DNA of 9,261 nucleotides, from positions 1 through 9,261 of the forward strand of contig DATKUB010000045.1 of assembly GCA_035530875.1 (NCBI GenBank), given 5' to 3'. Position numbers and translations under genes: made by a program. This document shows positions 1 through 5,674 of this stretch, piece by piece. The DNA is from JANXYY01 sp035530875. Its GTDB lineage: Bacteria > Actinomycetota > Actinomycetes > Nanopelagicales > Nanopelagicaceae. The notes under the pieces were generated by a model. The model did not search any database and was not told the origin of the DNA. It saw only the letters and a program-made list of their open reading frames with translations. How positions within the stretch are numbered: the first letter of the stretch is position 1; the number at the start of each line of letters is the position of its first letter.

Positions 1-60
1 AGGCTCATGGCTCTGCACATCGGCGCCGATGCCTACGAGAAGTCCGGAGTCGCATCGTGA
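1..60 (+). CDS. C-terminal tail of an unidentified protein (5' end outside window)
   Basis: An open frame enters from the left edge in frame 1 and ends at a TGA at 58-60, giving a 19-residue tail ending in AYEKSGVAS. It is too short to assign to a family. In related actinobacteria the genes just upstream of this phosphatase vary (for example undecaprenyl-diphosphatase in mycobacteria), but this tail does not let me choose. The stop is 19 bases before the ATG of the phosphatase gene, and no promoter-like hexamer lies between them. It is therefore probably the preceding gene of the same operon. It could also be a chance open frame. Confidence 0.4.
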   Translation, partial: RLMALHIGADAYEKSGVAS

Positions 61-79
61 GTTGGCTCAGGGGGGCTTT

Positions 80-700
80 ATGACTCGCCTATACCTGATC
101 AGACATGGTCGAAGTACTGCCAACGCTCAAGGACTTCTGTCTGGACGCCTGCCCGGTATCGATCTTGACGAACATGGGATAGCTCAGGCTAAAGCTCTGG
201 CTAAACAATTTGGCGCCACTGACTTGAAAGCAATCGTTTCCAGTCCCGTTAGCAGATGCCAACAGACCGCGAATTTTCTATCTGAAGAAAAGTCAATGGG
301 AATTGTGAGCGACGAGCGATTCACCGAAATGGATTTCGGTCTCTGGCAGGGACGCTTCTTGGCTGACCTGGCCAAAGAGCAAATGTGGACCGCCGTGCAG
401 CGTGAGCCGTCTTCGGTTCGTTTTCCTGAGGGCGAGACCTTTCAGGAAGTTGCAAATCGGTCAACCGAAGGTATTCGTCATTGGAATGATCTGCTCGGAG
501 TCGGAAGCTACGCCGTATTCACGCATGCTGATGTCATCAAAGTTGCAGTGGCTCAAGTACTGGGGCTGCCACTTGATAATTTTCAAAGAATTTCAGTCGA
601 CCCTTGTTCGATAACGATTGTTGATTACGCTGATGATAAAGCCACACTTCGGGCCTTGAACGTGCGGGTCGAATTCTCAGACTCTATGGTTGTCGCGTGA
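80..700 (+). CDS. Histidine phosphatase / phosphoglycerate-mutase-like protein, MSMEG_4193 family
   Basis: This 206-residue protein belongs to the histidine phosphatase superfamily, most like the actinobacterial MSMEG_4193/Rv2135c group. Visible motifs are the N-terminal LIRHG with the phospho-accepting His9, an SSPVSRCQQTA segment with phosphate-binding Arg59, FTEMDFG with the likely acid/base Glu83, and the second catalytic histidine in FTHAD (His149). These fit a phospho-histidine phosphatase; the substrate is unknown, and a true glycolytic mutase is unlikely. It is probably cytosolic, since I see no signal peptide or membrane segment. I chose the ATG at 80 because the motif then starts at the usual distance from the N-terminus and a G-rich stretch (70-75) lies 4 bases upstream. 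An in-frame ATG at 29 would overlap the preceding gene. Its stop overlaps the GTG of the DUF3090 gene (GTGA), implying translational coupling. Confidence 0.9.
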   Translation: MTRLYLIRHGRSTANAQGLLSGRLPGIDLDEHGIAQAKALAKQFGATDLKAIVSSPVSRCQQTANFLSEEKSMGIVSDERFTEMDFGLWQGRFLADLAKEQMWTAVQREPSSVRFPEGETFQEVANRSTEGIRHWNDLLGVGSYAVFTHADVIKVAVAQVLGLPLDNFQRISVDPCSITIVDYADDKATLRALNVRVEFSDSMVVA

Positions 701-1242
701 GCGGACTCGTGCACAGATTTAACCCGCCAACTCGATGCGTCGTGGGCACCGTAGGAGAGCCCGGTGATCGAACGTTTTTTCTGCAGGTTCAAGATGATGA
801 CCGAATCATCAGTGTAATTTTGGAAAAAGATCAAGTACGAATACTTGCAGAGCGGATTCAGGATATTTTGGATCAGGTGGCACCTGGAGTGGTATCTCCA
901 CTTCCCATCGACGACGCTCCGCTTGCCCAACCAATCCTTGCTGATTTTCGGATCGGAGTTTTGGGACTCGCCTGGGATGAGATGGGAAGTCGGATTGTGA
1001 TCGAAGCAGGATCACGCATTGTTGGTGTTGAAGAACCCGACGAAATTCCGGAGCTAGAAGTCGAAAATGATTCCGACGAGAACGAGATGCTCGATATCCG
1101 GTTAACTGTTGAATTGGCAAGAGGGTTCGTCGAGCGAAGTCTTCGTGTTGTACGAGCGGGTCGCCCTCCCTGTCCTTTCTGCGGCAACCTTCTTGATCCA
1201 GCGGGGCATATCTGTCCTCGGGCAAATGGGTATCGGCGTTGA
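697..1242 (+). CDS. DUF3090 family protein with C-terminal zinc-binding motif
   Basis: This 181-residue protein matches the actinobacterial DUF3090 family (Rv2134c-like), whose function is unknown to me. Residues 1-110 look like a beta-rich domain. Residues 113-132 are strongly acidic and probably flexible. The C-terminus carries CPFCG (Cys159, Cys162) followed by HICPR (His171, Cys173), a CxxC...HxC set expected to bind one zinc ion, and ends in ANGYRR. The GTG start overlaps the phosphatase stop by 4 bases (GTGA at 697-700). Its own TGA overlaps the TTG start of the next gene (TTGA at 1239-1242). It sits between a phosphatase and a kinase-like protein, so it may be an adaptor or substrate for them; that is inference from context. 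I see no nucleic-acid-binding signature beyond the zinc motif. Confidence 0.9.
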   Translation: MSGLVHRFNPPTRCVVGTVGEPGDRTFFLQVQDDDRIISVILEKDQVRILAERIQDILDQVAPGVVSPLPIDDAPLAQPILADFRIGVLGLAWDEMGSRIVIEAGSRIVGVEEPDEIPELEVENDSDENEMLDIRLTVELARGFVERSLRVVRAGRPPCPFCGNLLDPAGHICPRANGYRR

Positions 1243-1949
1243 AAGAGCAGAACCGCACTGTAATCCGCGAAGGTGAAATTGAAATAGCTGGCCGCCTGGT
1301 GGCTGCGTCAAATGCGACTTTATTTGGCTATGCCACTTTGGACCTTCACCGAGTTTCCATAATATATAAACCAATCGCTGGTGAAAGGCCACTCTGGGAT
1401 TTCACTTCAGGATCTCTCGCGGGGCGTGAGGTTAGTGCTTTTCTGATTAGCGAAGCGCTGGGCTGGGATCTAGTTCCATTCACCACTTTTCGAAATGGAC
1501 CATTCGGCGAAGGGATGGTCCAACAGTGGATCGACATTGATGAGGCGGTCGATCCGCTGGCTCTTGTGGCGCACGCCCATCTGGATCTTCGAAGAATGGT
1601 GCTATTTGATGCAGTAATCAACAACACAGATCGTAAGTTTGGCCATCTGCTCCCAACTGCTGATGGGCGAGTACGAGGTTGTGATCACGGAGTTTCATTT
1701 CACATTGACGACAAGTTACGAACCGTATTATGGAATTGGGCGGGGGAAATCATTGCGGAGAACGATCTTGCAGACTTAAAAGCTCTGGCGCAATCCATCG
1801 CAAAGGTAGATCTTCACGATGGATTGAGCCAATTTCTGACCGAAGAAGAAATTTCCCTAACCGAAAATAGAATCAGAAAATTGCTCGAAACTGGATGTTA
1901 TCCCACGCCCGGAACTGAATGGCCGGCAGTACCGTGGCCTCCGTTCTAA
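1239..1949 (+). CDS. SCO1664 family protein, PI3/4-kinase/HipA-like fold
   Basis: This 236-residue protein matches the uncharacterised actinobacterial SCO1664 family (Rv2133c-like). Hallmarks are AASNATLFG near residue 22, IIYKPIAGERPLWDF (41-55) with Lys44 as a candidate ATP-binding lysine, and FDAVINNTDRKFGHLL (123-138) with Asp131 as candidate catalytic base. GCDHGVSFH (147-155) has Asp149 as candidate metal ligand, and the end is PAVPWPPF. The order of these motifs resembles HipA and phosphatidylinositol 3/4-kinase-like enzymes, so an ATP-dependent phosphotransferase is the best guess, with unknown substrate. The start is taken as TTG at 1239, overlapping the DUF3090 stop; no ATG lies upstream of the conserved core. 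A 37-base gap follows, with a separate promoter-like element for mshC. Confidence 0.87.
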   Translation: MKEQNRTVIREGEIEIAGRLVAASNATLFGYATLDLHRVSIIYKPIAGERPLWDFTSGSLAGREVSAFLISEALGWDLVPFTTFRNGPFGEGMVQQWIDIDEAVDPLALVAHAHLDLRRMVLFDAVINNTDRKFGHLLPTADGRVRGCDHGVSFHIDDKLRTVLWNWAGEIIAENDLADLKALAQSIAKVDLHDGLSQFLTEEEISLTENRIRKLLETGCYPTPGTEWPAVPWPPF

Positions 1950-1974
1950 TCAGTCATTTACACCGCTAAGGAAG

Positions 1975-1980
1975 TAGGGT
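1975..1980 (+). promoter_or_regulatory. Candidate -10 hexamer TAGGGT of mshC
   Basis: TAGGGT fits the actinobacterial TANNNT -10 consensus and lies exactly 6 bases before the GTG of mshC at 1987. That would place the transcription start at or next to the start codon, giving a leaderless mRNA. No clear -35 is visible. A competing reading is a ribosome-binding role for AAGGAAG at 1968-1974 (12 bases from the start, rather far) or AGGG at 1976-1979. Confidence 0.5.
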
Positions 1981-1986
1981 CAGCAC

Positions 1987-3213
1987 GTGCACTCATGGCC
2001 AACAAATGCGATTCCGATGGTTGTCGACGGCAAGCGGCCTCAATCAATCATGATTTTCGACAGCTCCTCTGAAGCCCTCTCCGTGGCGGCAGTATCGAAG
2101 ATAGTCCGGATGTATGTCTGTGGCATCACTCCTTACGATGCAACTCACATGGGGCATGCTGCTACTTATGTGGCTTTCGATCTCCTCAATCGAATTCTGC
2201 GGGATCAAGGACATGAGGTTAGGTATGTACAGAACATCACTGATGTAGATGATCCCCTTCTGATCAGGGCCCGTGAGCGAGGACAAGACTGGCAGGAACT
2301 CGCTACCAGTCAGATTGATCTATTTCGAGAAGATATGGCTTCGCTTCGGGTGATTCCACCGGATAACTACATTGGTGCCGTGGAAGCTATTCCACTCGTG
2401 ATCGAAGCGGTCGAAATATTGCTCGCGAACAAGTCTGCCTATTGGGTCGATAAGGATGTTTATTTTCGAGTGCATAGTGACCCGGACTTTGGAAGTCGCT
2501 CGCATCTTGACCAGACTGCCATGCTGAACATCTTCGCCGAACGAGGTGGTGATCCAGATCGGTCAGGTAAAGACAATCCGTTAGATTGCCTTCTCTGGCA
2601 AGGTGTACGACCGGGAGAGCCGGCTTGGGATTCTCCGCTTGGACCGGGTCGGCCGGGCTGGCATATCGAATGCTCGTCGATAGCCCTTCACTTTCTCGGT
2701 GGCGGTATCGATATCCAAGGTGGTGGATCCGATCTGTTGTTTCCGCACCACGAAATGGGTGCGGCCGAGGCTAGAGTCCTGAGTGGCGCTCCTTTCGCCA
2801 GAAACTATGTGCATGCCGGAATGATGCAATTAGACGGCGAGAAAATGAGCAAGAGTATTGGTAACTTGGTATTTCATTCCAAACTCCAGGCATCTGGAGT
2901 AGACCCGATGGCGATTCGGTTAACTTTGCTCGCCGGTCATTACCGGCAGGATCGAAACTGGACTGATCAGGGCCTTTCGGAGGCTACGGCTCGACTGGAT
3001 AGGTGGCGAAGCGAGCTCTCACGCCCAGCGGGTCCAGATGCGAGTGAAACAGTCTGGGCAATCCGAAGCGCCTTGGCCAACGATCTAGATTCACTAACGG
3101 CCATAAGAGCGGTCGACAAGTGGTGTGCCCTGCCAAGAAGTGACAGTGATCAACCGGGCCAACCTGGCGTAGTTGCCAGGGCGGTCGATGCTTTGCTTGG
3201 CATCGCTGTCTAA
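1987..3213 (+). CDS. mshC: Cysteine:1D-myo-inositol 2-amino-2-deoxy-alpha-D-glucopyranoside ligase
   Basis: MshC catalyses the ATP-dependent joining of cysteine to GlcN-inositol, the penultimate step in making mycothiol, the main low-molecular-weight thiol of actinobacteria. The 408-residue length matches the family (about 410). It is a class I aminoacyl-tRNA-synthetase-fold enzyme. The MshC-specific block MYVCGITPYDATHMGHAA (42-59) contains the HIGH-like site and zinc ligand Cys45. Cys229 in WHIECS and the histidine in LFPHHE (254/255) complete the likely zinc site, and KMSKS is at 287-291. The GTG start is supported by the N-terminus MHSWP, which resembles the usual MQSWP of MshC. It lacks the extra C-terminal anticodon-binding region of CysS. 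It is convergent with the PAC2 gene, with 22 bases between stops and no stem-loop terminator. Confidence 0.96.
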   Translation: MHSWPTNAIPMVVDGKRPQSIMIFDSSSEALSVAAVSKIVRMYVCGITPYDATHMGHAATYVAFDLLNRILRDQGHEVRYVQNITDVDDPLLIRARERGQDWQELATSQIDLFREDMASLRVIPPDNYIGAVEAIPLVIEAVEILLANKSAYWVDKDVYFRVHSDPDFGSRSHLDQTAMLNIFAERGGDPDRSGKDNPLDCLLWQGVRPGEPAWDSPLGPGRPGWHIECSSIALHFLGGGIDIQGGGSDLLFPHHEMGAAEARVLSGAPFARNYVHAGMMQLDGEKMSKSIGNLVFHSKLQASGVDPMAIRLTLLAGHYRQDRNWTDQGLSEATARLDRWRSELSRPAGPDASETVWAIRSALANDLDSLTAIRAVDKWCALPRSDSDQPGQPGVVARAVDALLGIAV

Positions 3214-3235
3214 TGTTTAGGTAGAACGAGGCGAG

Positions 3236-4090
3236 TCACTTGTCGTCGCGGCGGCGAAGGTAACGTTCGAACTCCCGGGCAATTGCGTCACCAGAGGCCT
3301 CTGGAAGATCCGAAGCGTCCTTAGCCTGTTCTAGGTTTTTTACATATTCGCTTATCTCGTTATCTTCGCGAGCTAATTCGTCAACACCGAGTTCCCAAGC
3401 TTTTGCTTCTTCAGGCAGGTCGCTCAGTTCAATGGTGAAATCCAACAGGTCTTCAAGACGATTAATTAACGCTAGCGTCGCCTTGGGGCAAGGTGGTTGC
3501 GATACATAGTGTGGTACGGCAGCCCAGAGCGATGCTGCTGGTATTTCGGCTCGCTGACAGGCATCTTGGAAAACGCCAACTATCCCCGTCGGACCTTCGT
3601 AAGTGCTTGTATCTAGCCCAAAGCGAATTGTTGATTGCTGTCCACTAGTGGTGCCCGTTACTGGTATCGGGCGAGTATGAGGAGAGTCGGCAAGCAGTGC
3701 CCCAAGGGTGACTACTTCAGTGATCTCAAGATCATGGGCGAGAGATAGCAACTCTTCGCAGAAAGTGCGCCATCGCATCGATGGTTCTATCCCACGAACT
3801 AGAACAACGTCACGCTCTTCCATTGGAAGTCTGGCGACACTAATTCTTGTAGTCGGCCATCTAATTTCGCGATTGACAACCCCTCTATCGTCGGTCAAAT
3901 GCACCGTGGGACGGTTCACTTGAAAGTCGTAGTAATCCTCAGGGTCGAATGCCGCGATCTCTTCCGCCTCCCAAACTTCGAGTAAATGTTCAATCGCTCC
4001 AGTTGCGGCATCCCCGGCGTCGTTCCAACCTTCAAAAGCCGCCAGCATTAACGGCGAGCGCAATTGGGGGATGGCGCTAACTTCGATCAC
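3236..4090 (-). CDS. PAC2 family protein (proteasome-assembly-chaperone-like)
   Basis: This 284-residue protein belongs to the actinobacterial PAC2 family (Rv2125-like), related in fold to eukaryotic proteasome assembly chaperone 2 and archaeal Pba proteins. Hallmarks are AAFEGWNDAGDAATGA (17-32), LGALLADSPHTRPIPVTGT (129-147), SLWAAVPHYV (187-196) followed by PPCPKATLALI, and a conserved basic end, EFERYLRRR. It has no signal peptide or membrane segment. The C-terminus does not end in an HbYX or QYL proteasome-docking tail, so direct gate binding by that route is not supported. A role in 20S assembly is suggested only by family name and by the nearby mpa/dop genes. The start is GTG at 4088-4090 (read on the minus strand), with a TANNNT hexamer 6 bases upstream. 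It diverges from the HAD gene across 38 bases. Confidence 0.9.
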   Translation of the reverse strand: MIEVSAIPQLRSPLMLAAFEGWNDAGDAATGAIEHLLEVWEAEEIAAFDPEDYYDFQVNRPTVHLTDDRGVVNREIRWPTTRISVARLPMEERDVVLVRGIEPSMRWRTFCEELLSLAHDLEITEVVTLGALLADSPHTRPIPVTGTTSGQQSTIRFGLDTSTYEGPTGIVGVFQDACQRAEIPAASLWAAVPHYVSQPPCPKATLALINRLEDLLDFTIELSDLPEEAKAWELGVDELAREDNEISEYVKNLEQAKDASDLPEASGDAIAREFERYLRRRDDK

Positions 4091-4106
4091 GTAACGATCT
4101 TACGTG
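4088..4106. repeat. 19-base inverted repeat, candidate operator
   Basis: Two perfect 7-base arms, CACGTAA (4088-4094) and TTACGTG (4100-4106), flank a 5-base centre, CGATC. The repeat covers the PAC2 GTG start codon at one end and the whole candidate PAC2 -10 hexamer (4097-4102). A dimeric regulator bound here would block PAC2 transcription and would reach to within 10 bases of the HAD -10. Repeats of this size do arise by chance in a window this long, so position is the main support. No regulator can be named. Confidence 0.4.
4097..4102 (-). promoter_or_regulatory. Candidate -10 hexamer TAAGAT of the PAC2 gene
   Basis: Read on the minus strand, TAAGAT lies 6 bases before the GTG start at 4090. 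It matches TANNNT and the same spacing seen at other uncoupled genes here, and implies a leaderless transcript. There is no Shine-Dalgarno-like sequence and no obvious -35. Confidence 0.55.
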
Positions 4107-4116
4107 GTGAGTCAGG

Positions 4117-4122
4117 TAAACT
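4117..4122 (+). promoter_or_regulatory. Candidate -10 hexamer TAAACT of the HAD phosphatase gene
   Basis: TAAACT lies 6 bases before the GTG at 4129 and fits TANNNT. It is only 14 bases from the opposing PAC2 -10, so the -35 contact region for this promoter (about 4094-4099) falls inside the PAC2 -10 and the inverted repeat. Confidence 0.55.
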
Positions 4123-4128
4123 CCGACG

Positions 4129-4806
4129 GTGAGCGCCCAAACAGTTTCTCGAATCTTGCCCCATGCCGTTTTCTTTGACATGGATGGGCTCTCAGTAGAC
4201 AGCGAACCTCACTGGCTCCTAGCCGAGACAGAAATTGCCGACGACCTTGGATTTGCCTGGGATTTAGCGGATCAGGCTCACTGTCTGGGCGGGCCGCTGC
4301 TCAGAGTGGGCCAATACCTTGCCACTCGCGCTGGATTGTCGATTGAAATGGGTGCCGAACTCGAAGATCGGTTGATTTCAAACATGGTGACGCGAGTGGG
4401 CCGTGGAGTTCGGACCATGCCTGGGGCGGGTGAGCTCATCGCGGAACTAAAAGAATCCGGCATTCCGGTTGCGCTGGTCTCTGCCAGCCCACGACGCCTG
4501 GTCGAGGCCGCCCTTAGCGGGTCTGGGCTAACTGGGTTCGACACGATTGTGGCAGGGGATGAGGTGAGCCGAACCAAGCCCTTTCCAGACCCATACCTAG
4601 AAGCGGCCCGACGCTTGGGCGTTTCGGCGTCGGCGTGCATTGTGTTGGAAGATTCGGCTACCGGGGTTGCTGCCGGACTGGCCAGCGGTGCCACTGTCGT
4701 GGCTATCCCGCATCTGGTTCCGATCTCTCCAGCTGAACGACTCAAGGTGGAAAGATCGCTCCTGGACGTCACCGTTGGGTACTTAATGAACTGCTTCGAT
4801 CTTTAG
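4129..4806 (+). CDS. HAD superfamily hydrolase (beta-phosphoglucomutase/GPH-like phosphatase)
   Basis: This 225-residue haloacid-dehalogenase-superfamily enzyme has a C1-type alpha-helical cap at about residues 28-95. Motif I is FFDMDGLSVDSE, with nucleophile Asp17 and acid/base Asp19. Motif II is ALVSAS (Ser118). Motif III is TKPFPDPY with Lys150, and motif IV is VLEDSATG with Glu174/Asp175. All catalytic residues are present, so an active phosphatase or phosphomutase is expected; the substrate cannot be read from sequence. Two positions after the DMDG are Leu-Ser where Thr/Val-Leu is more usual. The GTG start is preferred because a TANNNT hexamer lies 6 bases upstream and the motif begins near residue 14, as usual. 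The final TAG overlaps the stop codon of the convergent nuclease gene by 4 bases. Confidence 0.88.
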   Translation: MSAQTVSRILPHAVFFDMDGLSVDSEPHWLLAETEIADDLGFAWDLADQAHCLGGPLLRVGQYLATRAGLSIEMGAELEDRLISNMVTRVGRGVRTMPGAGELIAELKESGIPVALVSASPRRLVEAALSGSGLTGFDTIVAGDEVSRTKPFPDPYLEAARRLGVSASACIVLEDSATGVAAGLASGATVVAIPHLVPISPAERLKVERSLLDVTVGYLMNCFDL

Positions 4807-5624
4807 GTCGACGCCTCGCCAGCAGTCGTAGGTAGGGGCAGGAGCGTGCCCCCAAATTCCGGACAGAATTGTTTGAAACTGCACCAATCGCAGAGGCGTG
4901 ATGGAGTCGCCGGCCAGGTCTCGCTGAGGTGGTTCTTGCGAATGGCTAGCCAGATGGCCGCAATGGAGCGTTCCGTTGCTAGCAGATCTGCTTCATCAAT
5001 TTCTTTGGGCAGGGTCTGACTATCGCCGAGGTAGATCAATTTTAAAACCTTAGGAATCACGCCGCGAGATCGCCAAATTACCAGTGCATAGAATTTGAGT
5101 TGAAAAAAAGCTTTCTCCGCATACGCTTGCCTTGGCGAGCGCCCAGTCTTGTAATCAACAATTCTAATTTCTCCGGTTACCGCCTGGTCGAGACGGTCGA
5201 CAAAGCCATGGAGAAGAAGGCCGTTGGGTTGCTGATATTGAACATGTACTTCCCGTTCGGCCGGTTCAAGTGCATTGGGATCTTCGAGTTCGAAATAACG
5301 ATTGATCAACTCTCGTCCGCTTGCCAACCATGTTTCGAGTTCCGCTGCATTTTCGAAAAGATCTACGACGCTCCCATCCTCGATCACAGCGTTCGACCAT
5401 GCGACGGCCATGAAATCATGGGCGTGATGCAAAGTCCGAGAGCCCTTCGGAAAGTCGTAGAGGCGATCAAGGGCCTCATGAACGATTGTCCCTCGGAGAG
5501 CGTCAGAACTGGGAGGTTCTGGTAGACGATCGATCGTCTTATAGCGATACATGAGGGGGCAGGTCTTGAAGTCGTTAGCTCGAGATGGCGAAAGTGAGTT
5601 GATCCGCTGCTGAATATCTGACAT
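4803..5624 (-). CDS. RecB-family PD-(D/E)XK nuclease with Fe-S cluster motif
   Basis: This 273-residue protein resembles the Cas4/AddB-type RecB nuclease family (Rv2119-like in mycobacteria). The nuclease core is visible: HEALDRL with His49, GFVDRLD with Asp143, IVDYKTG with Asp157 and Lys159, and QLKFYAL with Gln175/Tyr179. Four cysteines suit a 4Fe-4S 'iron staple': Cys22 in KTCPLMYRYK near the N-terminus and Cys245, Cys248 and Cys254 in CDWCSFKQFCP near the C-terminus. It probably cuts single-stranded DNA ends in repair, but there is no helicase domain and no CRISPR gene nearby. I prefer the ATG at 5624 (MSDIQQRINSLS), with a TANNNT hexamer 7 bases upstream. A longer TTG start at 5669 would run into the trmI promoter. 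It is convergent with the HAD gene and divergent from trmI. Confidence 0.9.
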   Translation of the reverse strand: MSDIQQRINSLSPSRANDFKTCPLMYRYKTIDRLPEPPSSDALRGTIVHEALDRLYDFPKGSRTLHHAHDFMAVAWSNAVIEDGSVVDLFENAAELETWLASGRELINRYFELEDPNALEPAEREVHVQYQQPNGLLLHGFVDRLDQAVTGEIRIVDYKTGRSPRQAYAEKAFFQLKFYALVIWRSRGVIPKVLKLIYLGDSQTLPKEIDEADLLATERSIAAIWLAIRKNHLSETWPATPSRLCDWCSFKQFCPEFGGTLLPLPTTAGEAST

Positions 5625-5631
5625 GTCTATG

Positions 5632-5637
5632 AGCGTA
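5632..5637 (-). promoter_or_regulatory. Candidate -10 hexamer TACGCT of the RecB-family nuclease gene
   Basis: On the minus strand TACGCT lies 7 bases before the ATG at 5624, consistent with a leaderless or near-leaderless transcript. No Shine-Dalgarno sequence is visible in this gap, which supports choosing the ATG at 5624 as the start. Confidence 0.45.
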
Positions 5638-5660
5638 TGCCACCGCACCGACGTTGCGCC

Positions 5661-5666
5661 TAGACT
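5661..5666 (+). promoter_or_regulatory. Candidate -10 hexamer TAGACT of trmI
   Basis: TAGACT lies 8 bases before the GTG at 5675. It overlaps a small inverted repeat, AGACT-CA-AGTCT (5662-5673), that fills the space between the hexamer and the start codon. The spacing is slightly longer than at the other genes. Confidence 0.45.
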
Positions 5667-5674
5667 CAAGTCTC

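Noticed and set aside
29..79. Upstream ATG extending the histidine phosphatase by 17 residues
   Set aside because: The extension overlaps the preceding gene and is unlike family N-termini. The ATG at 80 places LIRHG at the normal position and has a G-rich stretch just before it.
809..1258. Open frame of 149 codons on the minus strand across DUF3090
   Set aside because: Antisense shadow of a recognisable conserved family, with no motif of its own.
1987..3213. Cysteinyl-tRNA synthetase instead of MshC
   Set aside because: The protein is too short, lacks the C-terminal anticodon-binding region, and has the MshC form of the first motif (CGITPYDATH rather than the CysS-type CGPTVYD).
4278..4772. 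Open frame of 164 codons on the minus strand inside the HAD gene
   Set aside because: Its composition is rich in Ser/Arg/Pro, as expected for the antisense of a coding region. The plus-strand frame has all four HAD motifs.
5100..5525. Open frame of 141 codons on the plus strand inside the nuclease gene
   Set aside because: It is antisense to a protein with complete nuclease and Fe-S motifs, has no recognisable domain and no promoter or ribosome-binding signal.
5625..5669. TTG starts that extend the nuclease (to 5669) and trmI (to 5654) so that they overlap head to head
   Set aside because: The extensions have no conserved residues and would consume both promoter hexamers. ATG at 5624 and GTG at 5675 leave a normal 50-base promoter gap.
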